The position numbers and the translations under genes were made by a program. DNA of 64,000 nt from Sphingomonas sp. PP-CE-3A-406 (GTDB lineage Bacteria > Pseudomonadota > Alphaproteobacteria > Sphingomonadales > Sphingomonadaceae), in the NCBI RefSeq assembly GCF_003688625.1, contig NZ_RCWY01000002.1:1116001-1180000 (forward strand), read 5' to 3'. Numbering within the stretch: the stretch's first letter is position 1; each line of letters opens with the position of its first letter. This document shows, one piece after another, positions 1 to 9,166 of this stretch. The notes under the pieces were generated by a model that saw only the letters and a program-made list of their open reading frames with translations, had not been told where the DNA came from and searched no databases.

Positions 1-891
1 GCCCGGCTTCACCCAGATCACGCGCGTCATGAGCACCCCGGCGAGCCCGGCGACGACCCGGCCCGGCTCGAACGTGAGCTCGACGTCCCAGTCGCGCGTG
101 ACGCGGGCCACCATGGTCGCATAGTCGTCGAGCGACGGAACGATGTCGTCCGCGCGGTAGGGGATGCCGAGACCACCGCCGAGATCGACGCGGTCGATCG
201 CGTGCCCCCGTGCGCGCAGGTCCGCCACGAGCGCACCGATGCGGGCGTACGCGACTTCGAGCGGGGCCAGATCGCGAAGCTGGCTGCCGATGTGGAGCGC
301 GACCCCGACCAGGTCGAGACCGTCGATGCGCGACAGCCGGTCGTAGATCGCGGGCACGTCGGCGATCGCGACCCCGAACTTGTTCCCGCGGCGACCGGTC
401 GAGATCTTGGCATGCGTGCCGCCGTCGACATCGGGATTGACCCGGAGCACCGCTGTCGCCCGCATCCCCCGCGCAAACGCCAGCGCCCCGAGCACCTGGC
501 CCTCCTCCTCCAGCTCGAGGTTGAACTGGCCGACTCCCGCCGCGAGCGCATCGGCAAGCTCGCGATCGGTCTTGCCGACGCCGGAAAAGACGATGTCCGC
601 CGCCGCGATCCCGGCATCGAGCGCCCGCCGCATCTCGCCGCCCGAGACGATGTCCGCGCCGAAGCCGCACCCGGACAGCAATTGCAGCACCGCGCCGTTC
701 GGGTTCGCCTTGACCGCAAACGCGACGCGCACGCGGGGAAGGATCGACAGTGCCGTTCTGAACCGGTCTGCGGCATCACGCAGCGCGGCGGCGGAATAGA
801 CGTGGACGGGCGTGCCGACCGCCTCGGCGATCGCCGGCAGCGGTACGTCTTCGGCGCACAGCACGCCGTCCCGTGGTTCGAAATAGCCCAT
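1..891 (-). CDS. lysA: Diaminopimelate decarboxylase LysA (3' end outside window)
   Basis: PLP enzyme that decarboxylates meso-diaminopimelate to lysine, the last step of lysine biosynthesis, in the cytoplasm. The first 297 codons are visible. They begin MGYFEPRDGVLCAEDVPL and contain the fold-III motif FAVKANPN with the PLP-binding lysine, then the barrel segments ALHIGSQL and DLGGGLGIPY and the phosphate-loop region FEPGR. The ATG at 891 is chosen because the homology begins immediately after it. The stop codon lies left of base 1. It is the last visible gene of a leftward set that starts at 2017. Confidence 0.93.
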   Translation of the reverse strand, partial: MGYFEPRDGVLCAEDVPLPAIAEAVGTPVHVYSAAALRDAADRFRTALSILPRVRVAFAVKANPNGAVLQLLSGCGFGADIVSGGEMRRALDAGIAAADIVFSGVGKTDRELADALAAGVGQFNLELEEEGQVLGALAFARGMRATAVLRVNPDVDGGTHAKISTGRRGNKFGVAIADVPAIYDRLSRIDGLDLVGVALHIGSQLRDLAPLEVAYARIGALVADLRARGHAIDRVDLGGGLGIPYRADDIVPSLDDYATMVARVTRDWDVELTFEPGRVVAGLAGVLMTRVIWVKPG

Positions 892-961
892 GATGTCTCG
901 CAGTTCGGCGGTCAGGAGTACGGCGGAGCGTCGTCGTCAGGAATGCGGCGATTTGCCGCGG

Positions 962-1225
962 TCAGGCACGCGGCGGTTCGCGCCGCCGGCGCGTCCGACG
1001 CAGACGGACGGCGTGGATCACTTCGGCGGTATGACAATGGCCATGCCGTTCGGCACGGAGGGCGACGACGACGCGCTTGCCGTTGATCGCCAGCGTCAAT
1101 CCGAGCAGCGCGATCGGAAACACCAGCATTGCCAGCGCCGCACCGTTCGTCGCTGCCGCCACGCTGCAGGCGCCGACGGTCAGCATGACGCCGATCGCAC
1201 GCCAGAGGATATCGCGCCTGGTCAT
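962..1225 (-). CDS. Small membrane protein, unknown function
   Basis: 87 residues starting MTRRDILWRAIGVML. Two hydrophobic stretches, roughly residues 9-28 and 30-48, are followed by a basic, arginine-rich tail, so this is probably a two-helix inner-membrane protein. Its ATG overlaps the stop of the upstream methyltransferase-like gene by 4 bases (ATGA), which argues for translational coupling and supports the start. lysA follows 70 bp downstream. I do not recognise a family. Confidence 0.6.
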   Translation of the reverse strand: MTRRDILWRAIGVMLTVGACSVAAATNGAALAMLVFPIALLGLTLAINGKRVVVALRAERHGHCHTAEVIHAVRLRRTRRRREPPRA

Positions 1226-1740
1226 GCCGCGACACTCCGCGCGCAGGACACCGCCCGGTCGTCGATGACGACCCGCGCCGCTTTCCGCAGCGCGACAACC
1301 GCCTGAGGCCGGCGATCGTGCGCGGCACCGCCGTGGCACAGGACGATGTCCGCGGGCAGGTCGTGCTCGGCCTGCAACGCGGTCACCATGTCCGCCACCT
1401 CGAAAGACGCGCCGATCGCAGCGTCCGGGGCGCGGTTCGCGGCGGCCCGCGCGCGACCGATCGCGCTGGCCGATCGATCGATCCCGCGCACCTCGATCGC
1501 GGTAAAGCCGAGCATCCGCGCATGATGCGCCGCGGACAGCAGCAGCGTGCCGGCGCCGCACTCGGCATCGACGATACGGACCGCATGCCGCCCCGCGGCG
1601 CGCAATGCCGACAATGCGGCGGCGACCTGCAGCCAGCGTGGATCGTGGTGCGTCGACTTCGCCGCTGGATGCGACGCCGTGGTCCCCTTCACCGTCGTGA
1701 TCGCGGTGCGCGACCGGACCGGCAGAGCATGAACGTTCAT
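1222..1740 (-). CDS. Methyltransferase-like protein
   Basis: About 172 residues. A Rossmann-type SAM-binding start is visible as VDAECGAGTLLLS, followed by an acidic strand end (RGIDRSASAIGRA) and a later ADIVLCHGG strand. This is consistent with a class I SAM-dependent methyltransferase fold. The motif I glycine pattern is imperfect and the substrate is unknown. A GGAG lies 8 bases before the ATG at 1740; an ATG two codons upstream (1746) lies directly on it and is less likely. The gene is coupled to the small membrane protein downstream. Confidence 0.6.
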   Translation of the reverse strand: MNVHALPVRSRTAITTVKGTTASHPAAKSTHHDPRWLQVAAALSALRAAGRHAVRIVDAECGAGTLLLSAAHHARMLGFTAIEVRGIDRSASAIGRARAAANRAPDAAIGASFEVADMVTALQAEHDLPADIVLCHGGAAHDRRPQAVVALRKAARVVIDDRAVSCARSVAA

Positions 1741-1753
1741 CGCCATCTCTCCG

Positions 1754-2017
1754 TCATGCCGCACGGGGCAGCGCGCGCTCGTCGCGACCGACCGGGGCGA
1801 ACGACACGAGTGGCGTAAGCGGCATCGCGGCAACCTCGACGCTCGCATGGTAGATATCTCGCTCGGCCTGCGCATAGTGCATCGCCGCGGCGTAGGAGAT
1901 GAAGCGGCCTTCGAGCGTTCGCCTGCTGTCCTGGACGAGCCAGTGTCCGGCGCGATCCTGGCCGACGAAGATGACGAGCCCGGTTGGATCGGGCTCCGAT
2001 ATGGGTTCAGACGACAT
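1754..2017 (-). CDS. Conserved small protein, unknown function
   Basis: 87 residues starting MSSEPISEPDPTGLVIFV. The middle (GHWLVQDSRRTLEGRF, then SYAAAMHYAQAE) reads like a small beta-rich module of the kind found in short DUF2188-like proteins, but the match is weak and I assign no function. An AGGG lies about 7 bases before the ATG. It is the first gene of the leftward series ending in lysA, 13 bp before the methyltransferase-like gene. Confidence 0.5.
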   Translation of the reverse strand: MSSEPISEPDPTGLVIFVGQDRAGHWLVQDSRRTLEGRFISYAAAMHYAQAERDIYHASVEVAAMPLTPLVSFAPVGRDERALPRAA

Positions 2018-2379
2018 GTCGCCCTGCTGCCTTTCGTGACGCGAGCATCGTGCCCGCCCCCAACATCTACGAGGCACGGCATAGGGATTCGAGATCGATC
2101 CGCGCCGATCGCATAGTGCAGGCATAGTGTCCGCTCGGTCGGTCGCGGTTTCGATTGTCCTCGCCGCATCACGCGCGCGATCGGGTGTTCGCGGCGTTCG
2201 TCGCGCACCATCGCCGGCTGGCGGGGCGCTCGACGACGAGAGTCCGCCATCCCCCTCGCTCCCCCGCCCAGAACGCGTCGCGTTCGTCCGAAACGACCGT
2301 CGACCCGATGATCAGCGGTATCGTCGAATGCCGTAATGCCGATTTCCAAACGGCTGGACGATCGCTACGGATTGCCGCG

Positions 2380-4944
2380 ATGAATGCCGAAGTAAGCCCT
2401 GCTGCCAATACCTTACCGCCCCAACTGGCGTTTCTCGCCGGGGGCGGCGAGGCGGCCCGCCTGATCCTCGGTCGCGACTGGACGAGTCATCCGCTCGGAC
2501 CGCCGGAAGGCTGGCCGGACATTCTGAAGTCCAATCTCAGCACGATCCTCAACTCGCCGGAATCGATGATCCTGGCGTGGGGCGAGGAGGACCTGACCTT
2601 CTTCTTCAACGACGCCTATTTTCCGCTGCTCGGGCCGCGGCTCGACTGGGCCATGGGAACGCCGTTCAAAACCGTCTGGCCCGATGCCTGGGAGCAGGCC
2701 AAGCCGATCATCGACGAAGCGTTCGCGGGGCGGAGCCAGCGGTTCGTCGATCTGCCGTGGAAGCTGGATACCGATCGCGGGCGTGCCGACACCTGGTTCA
2801 GTTTCTCCTACTCGCGCATTCTGGACGCGCGAGGTGCGATCGCGGGCCTGTTCGTGTTCACCAACGAGACCACCGAGCGCGTCCTTGCCGACGCGGCGCT
2901 GCGACAGAGCGAAGAGCGGCTCCGACTGGTGATCGAAGGGGCCAAGGATCATGTGATCTTCACCACCGACCCGGTCGGCATCATCACCACCTGGTCGGCA
3001 GGCGCCGAGGTCGTGCTCGGCTGGTCGGCCGACGAGGCGATCGGCCAGCCGTCCGCGATGATCCTGGCGGACGAGGACGACGTCACCGGCCCGAAGCTCC
3101 CCGCCCTGGGCAGCGCCGCTCGCCAGAATTCGGCGCACGACGAACGCTGGCACGTCCGGCGCGACGGATCGCGCGTGTTCCTCACGGGATCGGTCCATCC
3201 CCTGCCCTACGACGCACAGGGAAAGCCGCGCGGCTTCATCAAGATCGCCCGCGACGAAACCGAACGACGACGCGCGGAACAGGCGTTGCGGGACAGCGAA
3301 GCAGCGGCGCTGGTCGATGCGCAGCGGGTGCAGCTTGCGCTCGCGGCGGGCGCGATCATCGGGACCTGGGTCTGGGATCTGCCGAGCGACCGCTTCACCG
3401 TCGACGAACCCTTCGCACGCGCGTTCGGCCTGGACCCGGCGATGGGCCGCGAGGGCCTGAGCCTCGCGCAGATCGTCGCCACCGTTCACCCCGACGATCA
3501 GGCCGGTCTGGCCGAGGCGATCAACGACGCGATCGCCCGCGGCGGCGGGTACGCGCATCAATATCGGACGCGGCGCGCAAACGGCGAATATCACTGGCTC
3601 GAGGCGAATGGTCGCGTCGATCACGCACCGGACGGCACGCCGACGAGCTTCCCCGGGGTCCTCATCGATGTCGAGGAACGCCGCAAGGTCGCCGCGGAGC
3701 GAGACCGTGCGCTGAACGAACTGCGCCGCTTGAACGAGACGTTGGAACAGCGCGTATCCGAGCGCACCGCCGATCTGATGCGCGCCGAGGAAGCGCTGCG
3801 CCAGAGCCAGAAGATGGAGGCGGTCGGCCAGTTGACCGGCGGCTTGGCGCACGACTTCAACAACCTGCTGACCGCAGTGACCGGAGGGTTGGAACTGCTC
3901 GCGCTACGCGTCGCGAAGGGCGAATACGACAAGCTCGATCGCTACGTCGCGATGGCCCAGACCGGTGCGAGCCGGGCCGCGGCGCTGACCCAGCGGCTGC
4001 TCGCCTTCTCGCGCCGGCAGACGCTGGCACCGACGCCGACCGATGCCGATCGCCTGATCGCCGGGATGGCGGAGATCATCGATCGCACGCTGGGCCCCGA
4101 GATCGAGGTGAAGATCGTCTCGACCACCGGTCTCTGGCCGGTTCTGGTCGACGCGCCGCAGCTGGAGAACGCGCTTCTCAACCTGTGCATCAATGCGCGC
4201 GACGCGATGCCGCATGGCGGGCGGTTGACGATCGCGACGCAGAACACGTGGCTCGACGCACAGGCGGCGGCGGATCAGGAGCTCCACGAAGGCGACTATG
4301 TCGCGCTGTACGTCACCGACACCGGCACCGGGATGACGCCGGAGACCATCGAGCGCGTCTTCGAGCCGTTCTTCACGACCAAGCCGATTGGCGAAGGGAC
4401 GGGTCTCGGCCTCTCGATGATCTATGGCTTCGTCCGCCAGTCGGGCGGCCAGGTGCGGATCTGCTCGGAGGTCGGGCGTGGCACGATCATGTGTCTCTAT
4501 CTCCCCCGCCACGACGGCGAGGCGGCGGTCGCCGACCAAGCGCCCGACGAGAGCGGCGTCATCCGGGCATTGCCGGGTGAAACGGTTCTCGTCGTCGAGG
4601 ACGAGACCGCGATCCGGGATCTGGTCACCGAGGTCCTGTCCGAAGCCGGCTACCGAGTCCTGCAAGCCCCGACCGGCCCCGCGGGGGTAAAACTGCTTCG
4701 CTCCGATGAACGGATCGACCTGCTGGTCACCGACGTCGGCCTGCCGGGCGGACTGAACGGTCGCCAGGTCGCCGATGCGGGTCGCGCGGTCCGGCCAGAC
4801 CTCAAGATCCTCTTCGTCACCGGCTATGCCGCCAACGCCGCCGTCGGCGCGGGCCATCTGGTCGAGGGCATGGAGGTCCTCACCAAACCGTTCAGCATCG
4901 CCGACTTCGAAAAGCGGATCCGCAGCATGATCGGGACCGATTGA
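2380..4944 (+). CDS. PAS-containing hybrid histidine kinase
   Basis: 854 residues with no obvious membrane segment. Order: an N-terminal PAS-like module (about 1-165), a PAS module (about 185-300), a PAS_3-type module (about 320-430), a short coiled coil, a HisKA domain with phospho-acceptor His491 in [11 protein letters not shown], an HATPase ([26 protein letters not shown]), and a C-terminal receiver with Asp785 in [10 protein letters not shown]. It should autophosphorylate and pass phosphate to its own receiver and then to an unseen partner. The frame is open to 2155; I prefer the ATG at 2380 because the conserved sequence begins just after it. ATG 2308 is the alternative. Confidence 0.9.
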   Translation: MNAEVSPAANTLPPQLAFLAGGGEAARLILGRDWTSHPLGPPEGWPDILKSNLSTILNSPESMILAWGEEDLTFFFNDAYFPLLGPRLDWAMGTPFKTVWPDAWEQAKPIIDEAFAGRSQRFVDLPWKLDTDRGRADTWFSFSYSRILDARGAIAGLFVFTNETTERVLADAALRQSEERLRLVIEGAKDHVIFTTDPVGIITTWSAGAEVVLGWSADEAIGQPSAMILADEDDVTGPKLPALGSAARQNSAHDERWHVRRDGSRVFLTGSVHPLPYDAQGKPRGFIKIARDETERRRAEQALRDSEAAALVDAQRVQLALAAGAIIGTWVWDLPSDRFTVDEPFARAFGLDPAMGREGLSLAQIVATVHPDDQAGLAEAINDAIARGGGYAHQYRTRRANGEYHWLEANGRVDHAPDGTPTSFPGVLIDVEERRKVAAERDRALNELRRLNETLEQRVSERTADLMRAEEALRQSQKMEAVGQLTGGLAHDFNNLLTAVTGGLELLALRVAKGEYDKLDRYVAMAQTGASRAAALTQRLLAFSRRQTLAPTPTDADRLIAGMAEIIDRTLGPEIEVKIVSTTGLWPVLVDAPQLENALLNLCINARDAMPHGGRLTIATQNTWLDAQAAADQELHEGDYVALYVTDTGTGMTPETIERVFEPFFTTKPIGEGTGLGLSMIYGFVRQSGGQVRICSEVGRGTIMCLYLPRHDGEAAVADQAPDESGVIRALPGETVLVVEDETAIRDLVTEVLSEAGYRVLQAPTGPAGVKLLRSDERIDLLVTDVGLPGGLNGRQVADAGRAVRPDLKILFVTGYAANAAVGAGHLVEGMEVLTKPFSIADFEKRIRSMIGTD

Positions 4945-5230
4945 TTGCCGCGGGTGTGAGACTGAGTTGTGACGCTCGTATGCTGGTGCGGTGAGGATGC
5001 ACCGCCATATGACGCGGGTAACAGCTAATTGATAGCAGCCTGGTTTTCAGTGATCCTACTTTTTCCGGATGAATCAGAAACCCCTCACTTCTCATATTTC
5101 CACGATCACATCGTATTCATCCTCATCGCTTTCGGCGATGTAGCTGCACACTGTTTCAAACGCCAAAAGATAGTGAATTGGGGAGGTCTGCTGCGCAGCT
5201 TCCGCCCTCCGCGATCGTCGCGAAGAAAGC

Positions 5231-6085
5231 TCAAGTATCGAGGAACGCGATCGCCCGATCGGCGAACAGTTCGTGATACTGGAAGATCCCGCCGTGCCCG
5301 GCGTCTGGGTAAAGGACGAGTTCGGCACCCGGGATGCGGCGCGCGAGATCCCGCGAATTCTCGCTCGGGACCATGATGTCGTGGTCTCCATTGGCGACGA
5401 GTACCGGCTGGCGGATGGCGCCCAGATCCTGCGCGGACTGTGCTCCCCAGGCCGTGATCGCCTTCAGCTGGCGCAGGAAGACTTTCGGCGTGACGGCGGC
5501 ATCGCGGTCGACCTTGCGGGCTTTCAGACGCGCGAGGAACGCCTGCGCCGCGCGACGGCTGGGCTTGCTCGCGGTGAAGAACAGGAACATCTTCGGATCG
5601 CGGAACGTCAGCATGCCCTTGACGATCAGCGGCCAGGATACCGAGCCGACCTTATCGATGCCGGTACCGCCCGCCGGCCCGGTGCCGGTGAGGATCAGCC
5701 GGCGGACAAGCGCCGGGCGCTTCAGCACCATATCCTGCGCGACGAAGCCGCCCAGCGAGAAGCCCATCAGGTCGATCGTATCGAGCCCGAGCACGTCGAT
5801 CGCCGCGAGCATGTCGTCCGCCATGGCCGAGACCGTGAGCGGTGCCTCGCCGCCCGACGCGCCGACACCGCGGTAATCGAACGCGAATACCGGCCGGTCG
5901 GCGGCCAGCGCCTCGACGATCGAAGGATCGAAATTGTCGAGGTTGGCGCCCCAATGGTTGAGCAGCACGAGGGGAACGCCGCCTCCCCCGCCGAGCTGCC
6001 GATAGGCAAAGCGGGTGCCCGCAGCCACTACCGTTCTCGTGGCGACGCTGGCCCACGCGCCCCGGGACGATTGCGTCTTGGTCAT
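5231..6085 (-). CDS. Alpha/beta-fold hydrolase
   Basis: 284 residues. The nucleophile elbow is GFSLGG (Ser110), preceded by an oxyanion region around NHWGANLDNF. The acid is likely in ANGDHDIMVP and the histidine in PDAGHGGIF. This resembles the haloperoxidase/3-oxoadipate lactonase-like group; the substrate is unknown. An AAGGA lies about 8 bases before the ATG at 6085, favouring this start over the ATG ten codons upstream. Last gene of the leftward oxidoreductase operon that starts with the SDR at 8192. Confidence 0.88.
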   Translation of the reverse strand: MTKTQSSRGAWASVATRTVVAAGTRFAYRQLGGGGGVPLVLLNHWGANLDNFDPSIVEALAADRPVFAFDYRGVGASGGEAPLTVSAMADDMLAAIDVLGLDTIDLMGFSLGGFVAQDMVLKRPALVRRLILTGTGPAGGTGIDKVGSVSWPLIVKGMLTFRDPKMFLFFTASKPSRRAAQAFLARLKARKVDRDAAVTPKVFLRQLKAITAWGAQSAQDLGAIRQPVLVANGDHDIMVPSENSRDLARRIPGAELVLYPDAGHGGIFQYHELFADRAIAFLDT

Positions 6086-6154
6086 CGTGGAGTCCTTGGT
6101 TTTAGTCGGGAGCATGGGCTGGGTGCGGGTCGCCGTCCCGTCACGAGCGGGCCG

Positions 6155-7159
6155 TCACGGGCGGACCGTCACGACGACCTTGCCCTTGGCGCGGCCGGAA
6201 TCGACATAGTCCACCGCGTCGTTGAGACTTTCGAACGGGACCGTGCGATCGACGACGGCCTGGATCGCCCCCTGATCGATCAGCGCGCCAAGCTTGCCCA
6301 ACTGCTCGCCATCGGCGTGCATGAACAGGAACGAATAGGCGACGTCTTGCCGCTTCGCCTTGCGCCGGATCCCCGCACTCATCAGGCGCAGGACGAGCCG
6401 TATGACCGGGTTCAATCCCTGCGCCTCGGCGAATGCCGGGTCCGGCGGTCCCGATATCGAGATCAGCTTGCCGCCCGGTTTCAACACCACGAGCGACTTT
6501 TCGAGCGTCTTCGCGTCCAGGCTGTTGAGGACGACGTCGTAGCCGGACAGCAGCTCGGAAAAGTCCTGCGTCTTGTAGTCGATGACGATGTCCGCGCCGA
6601 GGCGCCTGACCAGATCGGCATTGGCGGCGCTCGCGGTCGTCGCGACGGTCGCGCCGAGATGCTTGGCGAGCTGGATCGCGATCGTGCCGACGCCACCCGA
6701 GCCCGCGTGGATCAGGATCTTCTGGCCGCGTTTCAGGCCCGCGCGCTCGATCAGCACCTGCCATGCGGTCAAGCCGACGAGCGGAATGGACGCCGCCTCC
6801 GCCATAGACAGGCCGGCGGGCTTGGTGGCCAGATCGGCTTCGTGGATCGCGATGCGCTCGGCAAAGGTGCCGATCTGCCCGTCGCGCGGGCGGGCATAGA
6901 CCGCATCGCCGACCTTGAAGCGACGCACGCCCGCCCCGACCGCCGTGACGATGCCGGCGAGATCATGCCCGAGGACGAACGGCGGCTTGTAGGGCAGGAT
7001 CGGCTTGAACGCGCCGTCGCGGATCTTGCCGTCGAGCTGGTTGATCGCGGTGGCGTGGATCTCGACCAGCACCTCGTCGGATGCGGGTACCGGATCGGGC
7101 CGTTCGACCAAGATCAGCCGTTGCCCCTTGCCGTACCGTTCGAGCTGATATGCCTTCAT
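6155..7159 (-). CDS. Zinc-independent MDR-family NAD(P)H oxidoreductase
   Basis: 334 residues of the medium-chain dehydrogenase/reductase superfamily, quinone-reductase-like. The catalytic half holds INQLDGKIRDG and VLGHDLAGIV. The nucleotide-binding half holds HAGSGGVGTIAIQLAKHLGA. The zinc-site cysteines of alcohol dehydrogenases are absent, so a role in reducing enones or quinones is likely. The ATG at 7159 overlaps the stop of the deleted ene-reductase gene upstream (ATGA), a sign of an older, tightly coupled operon. The hydrolase follows 69 bp downstream. Confidence 0.9.
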   Translation of the reverse strand: MKAYQLERYGKGQRLILVERPDPVPASDEVLVEIHATAINQLDGKIRDGAFKPILPYKPPFVLGHDLAGIVTAVGAGVRRFKVGDAVYARPRDGQIGTFAERIAIHEADLATKPAGLSMAEAASIPLVGLTAWQVLIERAGLKRGQKILIHAGSGGVGTIAIQLAKHLGATVATTASAANADLVRRLGADIVIDYKTQDFSELLSGYDVVLNSLDAKTLEKSLVVLKPGGKLISISGPPDPAFAEAQGLNPVIRLVLRLMSAGIRRKAKRQDVAYSFLFMHADGEQLGKLGALIDQGAIQAVVDRTVPFESLNDAVDYVDSGRAKGKVVVTVRP

Positions 7160-7377
7160 GCTGCGCACTCCCGGGTGGCCGCCGCGACGGGATGATCGGT
7201 ATAGCCCTTGGCGCCGCCGCCATAGAGCGTCTGCGGATCGATCTGCGCAAGAGGCGCTAGGTCGGTCGACACCGGACTGACACCGGCGCGATTGCGGATC
7301 GGCGGCGCCAGGACGAAGCGATTGGCGAGCCTGACGCATGCCGGATCATAAGACGAGAAGAGGCTGGATTCCGACAT
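7156..7377 (-). pseudogene. Old Yellow Enzyme-type ene-reductase with large in-frame internal deletion
   Basis: A 73-codon ORF whose first ~32 residues (SLFSSYDPACVRLANRFVLA, then PPIRNRAG) match the N-terminus of FMN-dependent ene-reductases. Its last ~35 residues (DPQTLYGGGAKGYTDHP) match their extreme C-terminus. Family members are about 350-370 residues, so some 290 internal residues, including the FMN and substrate sites, are missing while the frame is kept. The product cannot be an active enzyme. The stop still overlaps the next gene's ATG, so translational coupling may be preserved. Confidence 0.8.
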
Positions 7378-7412
7378 GGTGCGGATCTTTCGTGTGGAGG
7401 CTTGAGAGGCGA

Positions 7413-8192
7413 TCAGGCGGCGTAGCGCGGTGCGGGACGGATCTCCCCGAAGCCCGGCAACATCGCCCGTCGCGCAGTCTGGAACGCGTCCCACAGATCG
7501 CCATCGTGCAGCGGCGGGATCGTCACGGCTTCGCGCGCATCGTAGCCGGCGAGTGCCGCGTCGACCATTTCGCCCACCTCCATCATCGGCGGCAGCGATG
7601 CCTCGTCGGCACCGGCGCGGCCCCAAAGCTCGGTCCGCGTCGCCGCTGGCAGCACCGCCTGCACGTAGACGCCCTTCGGCCCCAGTTCCAACGCCAGTCC
7701 CTGCGACAGGAACAGCACGAACGCCTTGGTCGCGCCGTAGACGGTCATGCCATATTCGGGTGCTAGCCCTACCGCCGAACCGATGTTGATGATCGCGCCA
7801 TCGCCGCGTGCGGCAAGCCGCGGTGCCACTGCGCTCGCGAGCCGCGCGACCGAGGTGGTGTTCAGCGCGATCAGGCGATCGATGGCCTCGGTCGGCTGAT
7901 CGACGAAACTGCCCCCCAGCCCCGCGCCGGCATTGTTGATGAGGATGCCGATGCTGTCGTCGTCGCGCAGCCGCGTCTCCACGACGGCCATCTGGTCGAG
8001 GTTCGTCAGGTCGGCTGGCAGCACGTCCACCGCGACGCCGGTCTCGCCGCTCAACGTCGCGGCCAGGGCATCGAGGCGGGCGGCATCGCGGGCGACCAGA
8101 ACGAGGTCATGGCCGCGGCGGGCGAAACGATCGGCATAGGTCGCCCCGATGCCGGTGGAGGCGCCGGTAATGAGAATGGCTGGCTTGGTCAT
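7413..8192 (-). CDS. SDR-family oxidoreductase
   Basis: 259 residues. Classical short-chain dehydrogenase with cofactor motif TGASTGIG, NNAG as INNAGAG, catalytic Ser in INIGSAVG, and Tyr/Lys in YGATKAF. First gene of the leftward operon (SDR, deleted ene-reductase, MDR reductase, alpha/beta hydrolase). It faces the TetR gene across a 106-bp gap that holds a palindrome, so repression by that regulator is likely. The ATG at 8192 is chosen because the strand-loop motif begins six residues later. The substrate is unknown. Confidence 0.92.
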   Translation of the reverse strand: MTKPAILITGASTGIGATYADRFARRGHDLVLVARDAARLDALAATLSGETGVAVDVLPADLTNLDQMAVVETRLRDDDSIGILINNAGAGLGGSFVDQPTEAIDRLIALNTTSVARLASAVAPRLAARGDGAIINIGSAVGLAPEYGMTVYGATKAFVLFLSQGLALELGPKGVYVQAVLPAATRTELWGRAGADEASLPPMMEVGEMVDAALAGYDAREAVTIPPLHDGDLWDAFQTARRAMLPGFGEIRPAPRYAA

Positions 8193-8226
8193 CGGATTGC
8201 CCTTTTCGAAACGGATCGCTATATTA

Positions 8227-8240
8227 ATGACAGGCGTCAT
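8227..8240. promoter_or_regulatory. Probable TetR operator palindrome
   Basis: A perfect inverted repeat, ATGAC-AGGC-GTCAT, lies in the divergent gap between the SDR operon and the TetR gene, 34 bp before the SDR start. A weaker copy, ATGTGAT-AACC-ATCATGA, follows at 8251-8267. Their position makes them the best candidates for autoregulated operators. Confidence 0.6.
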
Positions 8241-8298
8241 GAATAGCTAAATGTGATAACCATCATGAAACGTCAACAGAGAGCGGGAGATTATTTCG

Positions 8299-8883
8299 AT
8301 GAAGGTCGGTCGCGAGCAGATGGTCGAAAACCGTCGCCGCATCCTCCAGGAGGCCAGCCGGCTGTTCCGCGACCGCGGCTTTGCGGCGGTGACGGTTGCC
8401 GATGTCATGAAGGCGGCGGGGCAGACTCATGGCGGCTTCTATGGTCACTTCGCTTCGAAGGACGACCTGATCGCCGCGACGATCGCGGATACACTAGCGG
8501 GCGAGAGCGCCGGCATGGCCGATATCGATGCGTGGACCGACGCCTATCTATCGCCGTTGCACCGGGAGAACCCCGACCAGGGATGCCCGATGGCCAGTCT
8601 CGCCGGCTTGATGCGCCACCAGACGCCTGAGGCGCGTGCGGCCATGACGCACGGGCTGAACGCGCACATCGACCGCTTCGCGCGCGGTCTGCCAGGCGAC
8701 GGCGATCCCGAACGCCGCCAGGCCGCGATCGGCCGGTGGGCGGCGATGGTCGGCGCCGTCGTGCTGTCACGCGCCGTCGACGACACCGCGTTGTCGGATG
8801 AGGTGTTGCGGGAAACCCGGGCGTGGATCGCGGCGACGCAGCCCACCGTCCATGCCGATCACGAAGAGGACGCGCACACGTGA
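8299..8883 (+). CDS. TetR/AcrR-family transcriptional regulator
   Basis: 194 residues. The N-terminal helix-turn-helix is typical of the family (RILQEASRLFRDRGFAAVTV, then ADVMKAAG, then HGGFYGHFASKDDLI). The ligand-binding C-terminal part is variable, with CPMASLAGLM as in the TetR_C subgroup that often controls SDR and ene-reductase genes. A GGGAG lies 9 bases before the ATG. It is divergent from the oxidoreductase operon and probably represses it in response to an electrophile or xenobiotic (inference). Confidence 0.92.
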   Translation: MKVGREQMVENRRRILQEASRLFRDRGFAAVTVADVMKAAGQTHGGFYGHFASKDDLIAATIADTLAGESAGMADIDAWTDAYLSPLHRENPDQGCPMASLAGLMRHQTPEARAAMTHGLNAHIDRFARGLPGDGDPERRQAAIGRWAAMVGAVVLSRAVDDTALSDEVLRETRAWIAATQPTVHADHEEDAHT

Positions 8884-9005
8884 ATGTGTCGAACGATCAT
8901 GCGGATCGCGATGGCCATGACCAGTTGGCGGCATTGATGGCGACCAACCGCAATCCGCCGATCGGCGACTATGGCCCCGCCCGCTCGCGGGGTGCATGTC
9001 GCTAA
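8880..9005 (+). pseudogene. N-terminal stump of a PaaI-type thioesterase
   Basis: A GTG-started 41-codon frame overlaps the TetR stop by 4 bases. Its first 28 residues (NVSNDHADRDGHDQLAALMA...) are closely similar to the start of the complete thioesterase at 23033-23476 (NVLTDHAEFDGHDQLAALMA...). The similarity ends at about 8963, after NPPI. The hot-dog domain is gone and the frame stops 40 bases later. This is a truncated gene, probably once cotranscribed with the TetR gene. Confidence 0.72.
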
Positions 9006-9139
9006 CCTTGCGCACCGCGGCTCAAGCCGCTGCGCCCAAGGCGGACGTCGCGATCTGGCGCCTGGATTGCGGTCAGATCCAGATGAACGACGCGGCTCTG
9101 CGCTCGAGCGTTAGGATCGGATCAACCTTCCGGAACTAA
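8996..9139 (+). pseudogene. Fragment of a metallo-beta-lactamase-fold lactonase-like gene
   Basis: An open frame of 47 codons has the segment PKADVAIWRLDCGQIQMND at about 9035-9091. This is typical of the mature N-terminus of secreted MBL-fold proteins of the AHL-lactonase-like group. No HxHxDH metal site follows, and the frame ends after an unrelated tail. It abuts the thioesterase stump, so one deletion event may have cut both genes. Confidence 0.5.
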
Positions 9140-9166
9140 TTTAGTAAAGCGGGCGGGGAGATACAA

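Noticed and set aside
202..1086. 294-codon + strand frame at the left end
   Set aside because: Antisense of lysA, whose motifs are unambiguous on the minus strand.
2577..4580. 667-codon frame overlapping the hybrid kinase
   Set aside because: Arg-rich shadow frame; the kinase frame carries all the conserved motifs.
5273..7195. 640-codon frame on the + strand opposite the hydrolase and reductase genes
   Set aside because: Antisense shadow; both minus-strand genes are clearly real.
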